NCBI RefSeq assembly: GCF_010977575.1
Contig: NZ_CP048812.1
Coordinates: forward strand, 2,232,001-2,296,000
Direction of reading: 5' to 3'
Length of the DNA: 64,000 nt
From: Halomonas socia
GTDB taxonomy: Bacteria > Pseudomonadota > Gammaproteobacteria > Pseudomonadales > Halomonadaceae
The position numbers were made by a program, and so were the translations under genes. Positions 46,423 to 55,505 of the stretch are shown here, one piece after another (the first letter of the stretch is position 1; every line of letters begins with the position of its first letter). Below the pieces are notes generated by a model. That model was not told the DNA's origin, made no database searches, and was given only the letters and a program-made list of their open reading frames with translations.

Positions 46423-46487
46423 GAGGTTTCCTTCAGTGGACATGGTCGGCAAAGGGCCAAGAGACCTGATCGCCATGCGTGGCTATT

Positions 46488-46508
46488 GAGTTAATAAGAA
46501 TCATTGGC
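46488..46508 (-). promoter_or_regulatory. Candidate Fur box before the TonB-receptor operon
   Basis: On the minus strand the sequence reads CCAATGATTCTTATTAACTC, a good match to the centre of the Fur consensus (AATGATTCTCATT). It lies about 65 bp before the receptor start and also in front of the divergent Crp/Fnr gene, so iron-Fur could control both. Confidence 0.55.
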
Positions 46509-46546
46509 TTTAATGCCTATGATCATGCCACTGTCGGCGAACCCCA

Positions 46547-47281
46547 ATGACTATTGTCAAGTTGCAACCTCACCTGGCACGGGCAAACGAAACTCTATCG
46601 CTCCACCCCCTGCTGCAGGGCATGCCTGATACTGAAGCGCTGGTGGAGGCACTGCTGCGCGATGCCTTTCAGCAACGAGCCGCACACGGCGAGTTCCTGT
46701 TCCGTGAAGGCGACAGGGCGAGCCACTATTTGCTGGTGGAATCCGGCTGCGTCGAAGTCATGCGCTACGGTGCCGATGGCGAGGAGCGGGTCTTCCATCA
46801 GTTCATGCCGGGACAGTTGGTAGCCGAGGTGGCAACCTTCATGACCCACGGCCGCTACCCGATGAATGCCCGGGCAGTGGGGGATACCCGTGTCATCCGC
46901 GTGTCCTGCGCGGCGCTTAGAAGGGCCTGTGAGCGGCACCCGGGCCTGGCAATGCGCCTGCTCGAGAACATCAGCATGCGCCTGTACAGAAACATCAATG
47001 AAATCGAGTGGCTTACGGCCAGCACTGCGGCGCAGAGGCTTGCGGCATATCTTCTGAGGCTACGAGAACGCCAGGCGAACGAGGACAATTGTGAGGTGAT
47101 TCGTTTGCCGATCAGTCAACGCCAGTTGGCCTCCCAGCTTGGCGTGCGCGCCGAAACGGTGAGCCGGTTATTTTCGGAGTGGCTGGAGCGGGGCTATGTC
47201 TGTGGGGGGCGGGGCGTCTGGAGGCTTTGCGACCTCCACTATCTTCGTGCGTTGGCCAGCGAGGCGGAGCGGGCCTTCTGA
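46547..47281 (+). CDS. Crp/Fnr-family transcription regulator
   Basis: 244 residues. The N-terminal cyclic-nucleotide-type beta barrel runs through FLFREGDRASHYLLVESGCV and FHQFMPGQLVAEVATFMTHG, a long dimer helix follows (RLLENISMRLYRNINEIEWL), and the C-terminal winged helix is RQLASQLGVRAETVSRLF. It has no N-terminal cysteine cluster like Fnr, so it is closer to the regulators of uptake or stress genes. It is read away from the receptor operon, with about 120 bp between them, and is a likely regulator of that operon. Confidence 0.88.
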   Translation: MTIVKLQPHLARANETLSLHPLLQGMPDTEALVEALLRDAFQQRAAHGEFLFREGDRASHYLLVESGCVEVMRYGADGEERVFHQFMPGQLVAEVATFMTHGRYPMNARAVGDTRVIRVSCAALRRACERHPGLAMRLLENISMRLYRNINEIEWLTASTAAQRLAAYLLRLRERQANEDNCEVIRLPISQRQLASQLGVRAETVSRLFSEWLERGYVCGGRGVWRLCDLHYLRALASEAERAF

Positions 47282-47411
47282 GGCCCAGCCGCGCCAGGAC
47301 GCCGATAGCGAAGCCTATGGCGAGATGGCGTGGCAAGGCCACCGCTTGATCGTGGCGCACCTGCGCGTGGATGGGGCGCCTTGCTCCGGAATCGCCAATG
47401 ACCTGTAGCGC

Positions 47412-48935
47412 TTATAGGTGGCTACCTGCGACCGTGAGGATCTTGTACTCATCGTAGGCGTACTGGTCGGTCATGCCGCTGACGAAATCCTGCAGCAGGC
47501 GGCAGCGGTAGTAAAACTCCCAAAGTGCATCGTTTGCTTGTCCGTTGGCTGCCTCTACTGCCAGCCGGTAGGCCTTGACGTGCCGCTCGGCCAAACGACC
47601 TGCGAGACGCTTGAGGTATGGCGAGGCGCTTTTGCCTTGATCAAGTACATGTTTAAACTTTTCAGCGTTGCATCGGAGTAGGGGGGAGTAATGATCAATC
47701 AGGCCGAAAATGATGCGGTAGCCTTGAAGTTCCAGCGTTTCTACCTCTCGGTTGCTGAAGACTTCCTTTCGTGCTACTCGTTTGAATGTCTCGATAGCCA
47801 TGGCGTAGAGGCTGTCATCCTCCATGAGGGCTTGATCGAAATGTCCTGAATAAATGTCCTCAATGTTCACGATAAAACGATCGGCGGCATGCTGTACAAG
47901 AGAGTGGATGAGGTTGACCCTCAACCACAAGAAAAACTCATTGTTCTTGTTTATGGGCGTTTCCTGTGCCCGTTGTGCAGCATAGTCGACGATGGATTGA
48001 AAGCTGCGTGCGCCTGCCCATGGCGTGGTAAAGATAGCCTCGCTGATGTCGCCTAGTTCTTTGAATTCACTCTTAAGTAGCTCTTGGGTTTGCCTGATAT
48101 CGAGAATGCCTTTCTCTACAGCATCCTCGATATCGGCAAGGCCATATGAGATGTCGTCCGCAGCTTCCATGATCCAGGTCGCGGGATGGCGGGAGCCCGC
48201 CGGCATGTCTAATGCGTTCCACAGCTCACGCACGAAGCTTTCCTCGGAGAGATAAAAGCCGGGCTTCTTTCTGAGGTAGGCGCCGTCTGCATTTTTGTCG
48301 GGTTTCGGCTCATAGGCGGGGCGTACGTACTTGAGTAGGCAAGCCGTTTGGGTATAGGTCAAATTCAAGACCAGCAAGTGAGTCACGAGCCGAATGGCCT
48401 GGGCGTTGCCTTCGAAACTCTTTAAGTCGAGCAGCATTTTCTGCTCTAGCTTGGCATCCACCACTTGATCGCCAATGAATTCTTTGAAGGAAGTGAGATT
48501 TTCGGTGAACCAGGAATTTATGGCGTGCTCTCCGAAATGGCCAAATGGTGGGTTGCCGATATCATGGCTCAAACAAGCCATCTCGACGATGCTTTCAAGC
48601 GCGCGTTCGAGTTGTTCAAGACCATATTGCGCCGTCAAGCCTCTCTCGTTCATCTTCTTGAATACGGTGCGAATGATGAAGCGGCCTGTTTGCTGCACCT
48701 CGAGAGAGTGTGTAAGGCGGCTCCGGACGGTGGCATTTCTTTCGAGAGGAAAGACTTGTGTCTTTTGTTGAAGTCTTCGGATGGCCGGTGAGTTGATTAT
48801 TCTTCCTCGGTCGCTTTCAAGCTGCCCAGTCAGAACGTCTAGATAGTCATTGGTTGTCCAAGGCCTGTTGTTGTTCGAGCGTGCATAAGATCTTTGTGCT
48901 GTGATCCTTGTCTTGAAATCGATGCTTTCCTTCAT
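47412..48935 (-). CDS. dgt: Deoxyguanosinetriphosphate triphosphohydrolase
   Basis: 507 residues from ATG 48933-48935 (MKESIDFKTRI), with GGGGAT upstream and alignment to known Dgt N-termini; the frame extends 13 codons further. SDRGRIINSPAIRRLQQKTQ, VFPLERNATVRSRLTHSLEV and the HD motif CLSHDIGNPPFGHFGEHAIN are near-identical to E. coli Dgt. WIMEAADDISYGLADIEDAV carries the later metal-binding Asp, and YYRCRLLQDFVSGMTDQYAY is the conserved C-terminus. It cleaves dGTP to deoxyguanosine and tripolyphosphate, which lowers dGTP and can restrict phage growth. The ~130 bp downstream show no gene. Confidence 0.95.
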   Translation of the reverse strand: MKESIDFKTRITAQRSYARSNNNRPWTTNDYLDVLTGQLESDRGRIINSPAIRRLQQKTQVFPLERNATVRSRLTHSLEVQQTGRFIIRTVFKKMNERGLTAQYGLEQLERALESIVEMACLSHDIGNPPFGHFGEHAINSWFTENLTSFKEFIGDQVVDAKLEQKMLLDLKSFEGNAQAIRLVTHLLVLNLTYTQTACLLKYVRPAYEPKPDKNADGAYLRKKPGFYLSEESFVRELWNALDMPAGSRHPATWIMEAADDISYGLADIEDAVEKGILDIRQTQELLKSEFKELGDISEAIFTTPWAGARSFQSIVDYAAQRAQETPINKNNEFFLWLRVNLIHSLVQHAADRFIVNIEDIYSGHFDQALMEDDSLYAMAIETFKRVARKEVFSNREVETLELQGYRIIFGLIDHYSPLLRCNAEKFKHVLDQGKSASPYLKRLAGRLAERHVKAYRLAVEAANGQANDALWEFYYRCRLLQDFVSGMTDQYAYDEYKILTVAGSHL

Positions 48936-49204
48936 CTTGATCCCCGCATGCGTAATTTCCATTTTTGATAACATGCTAAAAGAAAAAGCTCAAGCGATTG
49001 CTGTCAACTAGCACTCCATACGTTTCCTGCGGACATGAGAGCGACCTTGACAGGTGTTTCATCCTCTTCACGAATCTCGGCGGCTGCTTTATAGCATGAG
49101 GGATGGTGGCGGCCGTGTTGAACGCACCGATGAGGAATATTTTCATGTGAATAAAATCACCTCTATAGTTCATATACGGACTTTCATTGTTGCAGGAGCC
49201 ACCC

Positions 49205-49606
49205 ATGAACGCTGAACAACGGCTTGAACGCCCCGATACGGCCAGCCCCGGTGCCGGTCGCGTCGCATTGACGTTCTTCTTCAACGTCATGGCGCTGTGG
49301 GGCTGCACGCCGGCACAGCAGCGCATCCTGCTGGGCGGTATCGGCAATACCACCTACCACAAGTACAAGAAGCTGCCTCCGGTGCGCTTGCCACACGACA
49401 CCCTGGAGCGAATCTCCTATCTCATGGGGATCCACAAGGCGCTGCGTATCCTCTTCAGCAGCAGCCCCGACAAGGCCTACGAATGGGTGCACAAGGCGAA
49501 TGCGGCGCCGCCGTTCAATGGGCAGTCGGCCCTCGAGTACATGCTACACGGCCGCGTCGTGGATCTGGCGGATACCCGGCGCTACCTGGATGGCGTGCGG
49601 GGGTGA
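49205..49606 (+). CDS. MbcA/ParS/Xre-type antitoxin
   Basis: 133 residues from ATG 49205 with GCAGGAGCCACC before it. The N-terminal part is Xre-like (QRILLGGIGNTTYHKYKK). The C-terminal MbcA/ParS (DUF2384) part has ISYLMGIHKALRILFSS and AAPPFNGQSALEYMLHGRVV, the usual family ending before the last helix. It should neutralise the RES-domain toxin encoded directly downstream, whose start overlaps its stop (GTGA). The pair normally autoregulates its promoter. Confidence 0.9.
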   Translation: MNAEQRLERPDTASPGAGRVALTFFFNVMALWGCTPAQQRILLGGIGNTTYHKYKKLPPVRLPHDTLERISYLMGIHKALRILFSSSPDKAYEWVHKANAAPPFNGQSALEYMLHGRVVDLADTRRYLDGVRG

Positions 49607-50305
49607 GTGCGACGGCGACTTGCCTTCCCGAGTGGCGCAATGCCTATCGCATCGTCAATAGCGCCTATCCTCCCATTGCGGTATTCGAGGACACCCTGGA
49701 TGCGGAAGACCTGGAGCTGGCCTTTGCCATCGAGGCGCTGACCAACGACAGGTTGCTCGAGGAAGCCGGCCAACTGAATCGTGTGCCGCCGCATGACCGG
49801 GTCGTGGGCCCCGGCTCTTCTCCCATCATGGCGGCCTTTACCGATATCGGCCGGCCATCGCGTTTCACCGACGGCAGCTACGGGGTCTACTACTGCGCCA
49901 GCACGCTGGACGCGGCGATAGCAGAAACTCGCTACCACATGGCCGAGTTTCTGGCGGCAACCCGCGAGGCCAGCGTCGAAATCACCATGCGGACCTATAT
50001 CAACACCATTACCCAGCCGCTGCATGACGTGCGCGTGGGTTACCCCGAGCTGCACGACCCGGACCCGGCCACCTATTCCCGGGGGCAGGCGTTCGCTTCA
50101 CGTCTCAGGGCGGAAGGGGCGTGGGGCGTTCTCTAATAACAGCGTCAGACAGCCGGGGCATGAGTGCGCGGCGGTGCTGCGCCCACCGGCGCTAAGCATT
50201 CCCGTCCAGGGGCCGCATCTGCGCTATGTGTGGGATGGCAGGGCGCAGGCCGTTACCCATGTCCTGGAAGTCGCCGAGCACTGCTGGGACGACGATGGCC
50301 CATGA
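49603..50305 (+). pseudogene. RES-domain toxin (NAD-consuming, MbcT type), frameshifted
   Basis: The GTG start at 49603 overlaps the antitoxin stop. The first frame (WRNAYRIVNSAYPPIAVFED, RFTDGSYGVYYCASTLDAAI, AETRYHMAEFL) carries the R and Y/E residues of the RES domain. It stops at AEGAWGVL near 50136. The other frame continues NSVRQPGHECAAVLRPPALS and LRYVWDG to 50305. Removing one A from CTCTAATAAC (50131-50140) gives GVLYNSVRQPG, the conserved second half with the catalytic serine-arginine. RES toxins break down NAD+. As assembled the toxin lacks about a quarter of its domain and is probably dead. Confidence 0.83.
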
Positions 50306-50325
50306 CGTCAGCGACCTCTAGAGCA

Positions 50326-51279
50326 TCAGTGACGGGCGTTGCCGATCGTATCTCGGTCGAACGCAGCGGCCTCGGCCAGTAGCCAATCGATAAAACGTGC
50401 CACCGCAGGCGGCGCCTCGCCGGTAGGGGGCGTCAGCAGGTCGTAGGTCAGCGGTGAGGCGAGCACATGGCGCTCGCCGAAGGGGAGCACGAGCACGCCA
50501 CTATCGAGCCGATCCATCGCGATAGGGTGGTTGGCCAGCATGATGCCCCGCCCGGCGATAGCCTGGTCCAGGGCCATACTGAACAGTGAGTGGCGGTGTT
50601 GCGGTGGCGCTACCTTGTTGCCGACGCCAGCGGCATCGAGCCATGCCCGCCAGCCGGGGAAGCTGATTCCCTGCTGCGACTCCCAGGCGACTTCCAGCAA
50701 CCGGTGGTTGACCAGATCCGTCGGCTGCATGGGGCGCTCGTATGGTGCCAGCAGTGATGGGGCGCAGACGGGAAACAGTTCGTCGTCGAACAGGCGATAG
50801 CTCTTCACTTCCGGCCAGGGGCCGCGGCCATAGCGGATCGCCAGGTGCGCTCCATCGCCCTGCCAGGTGGGCATCGTCAGCGACTGGCTGGCATCCAGAG
50901 AGATGTCGAGACCGCCCTCCCTGGCCTCGAAGTCTGCCAGACGAGGCAGCAGCCATAGCTGCATGAAAGAGGGCGGCGCGCTGAGTGTCAGCAGGGGCGC
51001 TTGGTGGGCGCGCTCGCGTGCGGCCATGACCCCGGCGGCAATGCGTTCGAGGCCGCTATCGATATCCCTGGCCAGTTGCCGTCCCGCCTCGTTCAACTGC
51101 ACGCCATTGGCGTGCCGAGCGAAGAGTGCAATCCCCAGGCGTGCTTCGAGCTGCTTGATCTGCCGACTGACCGCGCCGGGGGTAACGCTCAGGCGACTGG
51201 CGGCACTCTTGAAGCTCTCGGTACGCGCCGCCTCGGCGAAGGCTCGCAAGGCGTTCAGGGGCAGGCGTTCGATCTTCAT
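50326..51279 (-). CDS. LysR-family regulator, GcvA-like
   Basis: 317 residues. The helix-turn-helix region is FKSAASRLSVTPGAVSRQIK, and the opening LPLNALRAFAEAARTESF is typical of the GcvA/AmpR branch. The effector domain has LTLSAPPSFMQLWLLPRLAD and GDGAHLAIRYGRGPWPEVKS. It is divergent from an EamA transporter gene about 100 bp away, which it probably regulates. The effector is unknown. Confidence 0.9.
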   Translation of the reverse strand: MKIERLPLNALRAFAEAARTESFKSAASRLSVTPGAVSRQIKQLEARLGIALFARHANGVQLNEAGRQLARDIDSGLERIAAGVMAARERAHQAPLLTLSAPPSFMQLWLLPRLADFEAREGGLDISLDASQSLTMPTWQGDGAHLAIRYGRGPWPEVKSYRLFDDELFPVCAPSLLAPYERPMQPTDLVNHRLLEVAWESQQGISFPGWRAWLDAAGVGNKVAPPQHRHSLFSMALDQAIAGRGIMLANHPIAMDRLDSGVLVLPFGERHVLASPLTYDLLTPPTGEAPPAVARFIDWLLAEAAAFDRDTIGNARH

Positions 51280-51376
51280 AGGGTGAGTTTTCCTGATCCT
51301 TGGTCTGCAGATTAATCGTTTGGCGCCTCTGGTGGCAAATGCTCAACTGAGCATTAACTGTCATCGAGGGGGTGCT

Positions 51377-52309
51377 ATGCAAGATACCAAGCGGTTGAGT
51401 AATACTGCGGCTATTGAGGGCTGCGCGCCGATGCGCTGCCACCTGGATTTGCAGGCCAGTATGCTGATGGTGCTGTTCTGTTTGGCGCTGGGCTTTCAGC
51501 AGGTGGCGATCAAGATGGTCGCCACGGATATCTCGCCGCTGGCACAGATTGCCCTGCGCTCTGCTTTTGCGGCATTGCTGGTGGCGGCCCTGGTGCATTG
51601 GCAAGGCATTCGCTTTGCCGATATGCGCGCGCATCTGGGCCCCGGCATCCTGGTGGGATTGGGCTTTAGCGCAGAATTCGTGTTCGTGGCTTGGGGGTTG
51701 ACCTACACCCTGGCATCGCACATGTCGGTGTTTCTCTATACGGCGCCGGTGTTTGCCGCCCTGGGGTTGCACCTGCTGGTGCCCGGAGAGCAGCTCACGC
51801 GGCGCCAGTGGTGGGGCGTTGGGCTGGCCTTCTGCGGGATGGCATTCGCCATGGCACCCGATACCGAGATCGAGCATGCCGCCGATATTCTGCGCGGCGA
51901 TATCCTGGGGTTGCTGGCCGGTCTCTCCTGGGCGCTGACCACGCTGGTAATACGCCGCTCCTCCCTTTCCGAAGCGCCCCCGGTGCAAACGCTGTATTAC
52001 CAGCTCGCCATCGCCGCGCTACTGCTGTTGCCGGTGAGCGCGATGCTGGGCGATCTCGGCCGCATCCAAGTGAGCGGGGCGGCGGTCGCCAGCCTGGCTT
52101 TCCAGACCCTGGCCATCTCGTTTGCCGCTCTGCTGCTCTGGTTCGCATTGCTACGGCGTTACTTGGCTTCACAACTGGGTGTCTTCTCGCTGCTGTCGCC
52201 GGTGTTCGGCGTGCTATTCGGTGCTCTGCTGCTTGGCGAGCCGTTGACGCTCAATTTCGTGGTGGGCGGCGCGGTGCTGCTGGTGGGGCTGTTGATCGTG
52301 ACCCGCTGA
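51377..52309 (+). CDS. EamA-family (DMT superfamily) transporter
   Basis: 310 residues from ATG 51377, preceded by GAGGGGG. Ten membrane helices form two EamA repeats, with SPLAQIALRSAFAALLVAAL in the first and SFAALLLWFALLRRYLAS, SLLSPVFGVLFGALLLGEPL in the second. The last is the strongly conserved family signature. Usually an exporter of amino acids or metabolites. An inverted-repeat element begins at its stop codon. Confidence 0.9.
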   Translation: MQDTKRLSNTAAIEGCAPMRCHLDLQASMLMVLFCLALGFQQVAIKMVATDISPLAQIALRSAFAALLVAALVHWQGIRFADMRAHLGPGILVGLGFSAEFVFVAWGLTYTLASHMSVFLYTAPVFAALGLHLLVPGEQLTRRQWWGVGLAFCGMAFAMAPDTEIEHAADILRGDILGLLAGLSWALTTLVIRRSSLSEAPPVQTLYYQLAIAALLLLPVSAMLGDLGRIQVSGAAVASLAFQTLAISFAALLLWFALLRRYLASQLGVFSLLSPVFGVLFGALLLGEPLTLNFVVGGAVLLVGLLIVTR

Positions 52310-52573
52310 GAGGGTGTCTACAAAAGGGCTGCACTCGACAATACGTCGTTAAAAATTGACTCAATATGCTCATTTACACCCCGTAAACTCCGCTATTGGA
52401 CTCACGACATCCCTGTCGTTCGCTCTTCGAGCAGCAGAGCTGTCCAAATCGTCAATCCTGACGATTTGTCATCAATTTTTGCTTTGCGACCCACATGGAT
52501 GTGGGAAGTGCGTTGGCCCGTCGGGAACGGGGCTAGCCCTTGCCTTCGTTCGCCTGTTTTGTAAACACCCTCT
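52309..52573. repeat. 265-bp element with 17-bp terminal inverted repeats (MITE-like or structured)
   Basis: The left end AGAGGGTGTCTACAAAA (52309-52325) and the right end TTTTGTAAACACCCTCT (52557-52573) pair at 16 of 17 positions. Inside lie a nested inverted repeat (AAAAATTGA at 52351, TCAATTTTT at 52472), a hairpin AAATCGTCA/TGACGATTT at 52446-52467 and a smaller one at 52404-52419. It has no coding frame of interest. It abuts the EamA stop codon and lies seven bases from the ogt stop. It may act as a terminator for both convergent genes or be a non-autonomous mobile element. Confidence 0.8.
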
Positions 52574-52579
52574 AATGGG

Positions 52580-53095
52580 TCAGAGCAGGGCGAGGGGCAC
52601 CTCGCCCGCCTCGTGGGCCAGCAGCCACTGCTTGCGCCCAAGCCCGCCGGCGTAGCCGGTCAGCCGCCCGTCGCTGCCGATTACCCGGTGGCAGGGCACC
52701 ACGATGGCGATGGGATTCTTGCCGTTGGCCGCGCCCACGGCGCGCTGGCCGCCCTTGCAGCGCAGCTGTTCGGCGATCTCGGCGTAGCAGCGGGTTTCGC
52801 CGAAGGGGATGCCGGCCAGCGCCTCCCAGACCCGGCGTTGGAAGTCGGTGCCCCGCGGCGCGAGCGGCAGGTCGAAGGCCCGGCGGGCACCGGCGAAATA
52901 CTCCTCGAGCTGTTCCCTGGCCTGTGCCGTCAGCGTGCTTGGCCGGGGAGCATCGTCTTCTCTGGCAACGAACGCGACCTCGGTGAGCCCAGCGTCGTTG
53001 GCGCGGAGTCGAATCAGGCCCAGGGCATCGGCACAGGGAGGACGATAATAGTCCACCATCAAAGCGGGTGTCAGGGAAGCATCGGCAAGCGGCAT
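52580..53095 (-). CDS. ogt: Methylated-DNA-protein-cysteine methyltransferase
   Basis: 171 residues from ATG 53093-53095 ([20 protein letters not shown]), chosen because CAGAGG lies at normal spacing; the frame stays open to 53227. The active site is [20 protein letters not shown], with the alkyl-acceptor cysteine in [25 protein letters not shown] is the DNA-binding helix region, and [10 protein letters not shown] precedes the active site. It repairs O6-alkylguanine and O4-alkylthymine by direct transfer. Convergent with the EamA gene and unrelated to the Has locus beside it. Confidence 0.93.
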   Translation of the reverse strand: MPLADASLTPALMVDYYRPPCADALGLIRLRANDAGLTEVAFVAREDDAPRPSTLTAQAREQLEEYFAGARRAFDLPLAPRGTDFQRRVWEALAGIPFGETRCYAEIAEQLRCKGGQRAVGAANGKNPIAIVVPCHRVIGSDGRLTGYAGGLGRKQWLLAHEAGEVPLALL

Positions 53096-53181
53096 GGGCA
53101 TCCTCTGCGAAGTGCGGGCAGTTACCATGGATGGTGCATGAGCAACGCCTGCAGGTCCACGACGTAGTAACGACTCTTTTT

Positions 53182-53200
53182 GATAATGCGTCTCGTTTGT
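53182..53200 (+). promoter_or_regulatory. Candidate Fur box before hasI
   Basis: GATAATGCGTCTCGTTTGT keeps the strong GATAATG half of the Fur consensus and about 11 of 19 positions overall. It lies 50 bp before the hasI start, where Fur sites control FecI-type sigma genes. Prediction only. Confidence 0.42.
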
Positions 53201-53251
53201 TTCATGATGTATCGCTACCGATGTCATCGCTACGCGACGCTTGCCTGCCCT

Positions 53252-53758
53252 ATGCCCACCTCACCACGCTCACTGTTGAAGATGTTCCTCGGAGAACGCC
53301 CGCGGCTGGTCCAGCGGATCAACCGCGTCGTCGACAACGAGGCCGAAGCCGAAGATCTGGCCCAGGACACCTTCGTCAAGCTGTGGCATCGCCTGCCAAG
53401 GGAAGATGATTCCGTGGGGCTGCTCTACCGTACCGCCCACAATCTGGCGCTCGACCATCTGCGCGCCCAGAAGGTACGCCAGCGCTATCAAGAGGGGGCT
53501 CAGGTAGAAGCGCAGGATGATGTGCACCCCAGCGCCGAGTCGATCGCCGCTACGCTGGAGCGCTGGGGCTACCTAGTGGCTGAGCTGGAAGCATTGCCGG
53601 CCCGCACGCGCCGCATCTTTCTGCTCAATCGCGTCGAGGGCGAGACCTATGCCGCCATAGCCGAGCGGTTGGGGGTTTCGGTCAGCACCGTGGAGAAAGA
53701 GATGATGCGGGCGATGCGGGCATGTCGCCAGTGGCAACGTCGGCATGACGAGGAATGA
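53252..53758 (+). CDS. hasI: FecI/HasI-type ECF sigma factor
   Basis: 168 residues from ATG 53252 ([20 protein letters not shown]). Region 2 shows [20 protein letters not shown] and [17 protein letters not shown]; region 4 shows [20 protein letters not shown] and [15 protein letters not shown]. It would direct RNA polymerase to the has promoters once its partner anti-sigma is signalled by the heme-HasA-loaded receptor. The anti-sigma gene follows after about 70 bp. Open frame upstream (MIMRLVC...) has no sigma-factor likeness. Confidence 0.9.
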   Translation: MPTSPRSLLKMFLGERPRLVQRINRVVDNEAEAEDLAQDTFVKLWHRLPREDDSVGLLYRTAHNLALDHLRAQKVRQRYQEGAQVEAQDDVHPSAESIAATLERWGYLVAELEALPARTRRIFLLNRVEGETYAAIAERLGVSVSTVEKEMMRAMRACRQWQRRHDEE

Positions 53759-53826
53759 GGGAGTTTGGCAACTGACTCGTTATTAGAAAAGACAACCACA
53801 ATTGCCGAAACAGTGATGACCGTGCG

Positions 53827-54864
53827 ATGAGGAGATGTTCCAAGGTGGCGCTACCTTCACAGGAGACGCTCGACGACGAGGCCATGGGGTGGTTTCTGCG
53901 CCTGAGAGACCCCTCTGCCAGCGAGGCGGATCGGCATGCCTTCGAGGCGTGGCTGGCGCAGAGCGAGCGACATGCAGAGGCCTACGCAGAGGCGGAGCAG
54001 CTATGGCAAGCGGTGGAAGCGCCAGCGAAGCTGCTCGCCGAGCGTGAGGCGAGTTCTCGCCCATTCCCGTCGCATCAATCCCGGCAGACCTGGCCGTGGG
54101 CCGCTGCGGCTTGCTTGTTGATGACACTGCTACTGGGCTTCGGCGCCTGGCGCGATCCAGGCCTGTTCGACAGATGGATGGCGGACCTGGCCACGGCCCC
54201 AGGGCAAACCCAGCAGGTGACGCTGGAAGATGGCACTCGACTGTTTCTCGACGCCGATAGCGCCGTGGATATCGAGATGGCGGATGGCGGGCGGCAGCTG
54301 ACGCTACGCCGTGGTCGGCTGTGGGTGGATGTGATCCATGAGCCGGCGCGATCCTTCTCGGTATTGGCCGGCGAGGCGAGAACCCAGGTATTGGGCACGC
54401 GATTTGCCGTGGAGCGTCGCGCCGGTGATGTGCGTGTCACCGTGGAGGAGGGGCGTGTCGCCGTCTCCCATGGCCAGGGTGCCGCAAGTAACGAACAGGT
54501 GGTGCTGGGTGCTAATCAGATGATCGAGCTCCACGGTGGCTCAGCGCTTGGTGTGCCCAGCGAGAGCGATGCCCGGGGCCGGCTAGCCTGGGCTCGCGGC
54601 CAGCTGATGTTCGACCAGACCGCTCTCGACGAGGTGGCCGTGCAGCTCGAGCGCATGCTGCCGGGTCGCGTGCTGGTCAGCGGCGATGAGGCAGGGGCTT
54701 ATCGGCTTTCCGGCAGCTTTCCCGCCAATGATCCCGACGCCATTCTCGACGCCCTGGAAACCAGCCTGGGAATAACCGTCAGGCGGTTGCCAGGGGTTAC
54801 CTGGCTGGCATCACCGGCGCATCCCTCGAATCATCCCTCCAACCAAGATGTCCCTGCCCTATGA
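53827..54864 (+). CDS. hasS: FecR/HasS-type anti-sigma regulator
   Basis: 345 residues. The N-terminal cytoplasmic part (EAMGWFLRLRDPSASEADRH, FEAWLAQSERHAEAY) is the sigma-binding DUF4880-like helix bundle. One membrane segment (AAAACLLMTLLLGFGAW) lies near residue 96. The periplasmic FecR domain has GQTQQVTLEDGTRLFLDADS, LTLRRGRLWVDVIHEPARSF and VLGTRFAVERRAGDVRVTVE. It relays binding at the HasR signalling domain to HasI. It overlaps the heme oxygenase gene by 17 bp. Confidence 0.9.
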   Translation: MRRCSKVALPSQETLDDEAMGWFLRLRDPSASEADRHAFEAWLAQSERHAEAYAEAEQLWQAVEAPAKLLAEREASSRPFPSHQSRQTWPWAAAACLLMTLLLGFGAWRDPGLFDRWMADLATAPGQTQQVTLEDGTRLFLDADSAVDIEMADGGRQLTLRRGRLWVDVIHEPARSFSVLAGEARTQVLGTRFAVERRAGDVRVTVEEGRVAVSHGQGAASNEQVVLGANQMIELHGGSALGVPSESDARGRLAWARGQLMFDQTALDEVAVQLERMLPGRVLVSGDEAGAYRLSGSFPANDPDAILDALETSLGITVRRLPGVTWLASPAHPSNHPSNQDVPAL

Positions 54865-55474
54865 CGAGGCTTCCATGGAAACAGTGACCCCGCCGGAACA
54901 GACGACCGTTCAGCCGCTCAGCAAGCGTCTCAAGCATGCCACCCGAGAGCAGCATGAGCGGGTCGATCACTCGATCATGGCGTTGCGCCCGTTTGACGAC
55001 CTGGAAGGCTATGCGCGCTTCTTGCGGGTGCAATACGGCTTTCAGCAGCGCTGCCTGCCCTGCTATCGCCATACGCAGCTGGCCGACTGGATCGTCGACC
55101 TGAGCCCGCGCTGCCGATACGCCGCCGTGGTACGCGACTGCCAGGACTTGGGCGTCGAGGTTGAGAAGGCCAAGCCGACTGGGGCACCGCTTAGTGAGGC
55201 GGCGTCCCATCTGCTGGGTTGGCTGTATGTCAACGAGGGCTCCAATCTGGGGGCGGCCTTTCTGTTCAAGCGCGCCGCCGAGCTGGGGCTATCTGCCCGC
55301 TACGGAGCGCGCCACCTGGCGCCCAGCGACGACGGCCGCGGCCTGCACTGGCGACACTTCACCCAGCAGCTGGATGCGATAGCGCTAAGCGAGGCAGACA
55401 TCGCCCAGGCGGTCGCTGGGGCCAAGGAGGCTTTCGCCTATGTCGAAACGCAGGCACGTTCGCTGGCGCGTTGA
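54848..55474 (+). CDS. hemO: Biliverdin-producing heme oxygenase
   Basis: 208 residues. LKHATREQHERVDHSI carries the proximal heme-ligand histidine, as in HemO/PigA/BphO. The distal helix is GWLYVNEGSNLGAAFLFKRA with its flexible GSxLG part. The enzyme opens heme to biliverdin, CO and iron in the cytoplasm. The start overlaps the hasS stop; an internal ATG at 54875 is possible. Its location inside the Has regulatory cluster indicates that heme is used as an iron source. Confidence 0.9.
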   Translation: MSLPYDEASMETVTPPEQTTVQPLSKRLKHATREQHERVDHSIMALRPFDDLEGYARFLRVQYGFQQRCLPCYRHTQLADWIVDLSPRCRYAAVVRDCQDLGVEVEKAKPTGAPLSEAASHLLGWLYVNEGSNLGAAFLFKRAAELGLSARYGARHLAPSDDGRGLHWRHFTQQLDAIALSEADIAQAVAGAKEAFAYVETQARSLAR

Positions 55475-55505
55475 GATGCCGATCGGTGGTCGCTGGCTGG
55501 CGCGG

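Noticed and set aside
47282..47411. Short frame reading GEMAWQGHRLIVAHLRVDG, reminiscent of a transposase piece
   Set aside because: Only about 40 residues, no terminal repeats nearby. Too short to support a mobile-element call.
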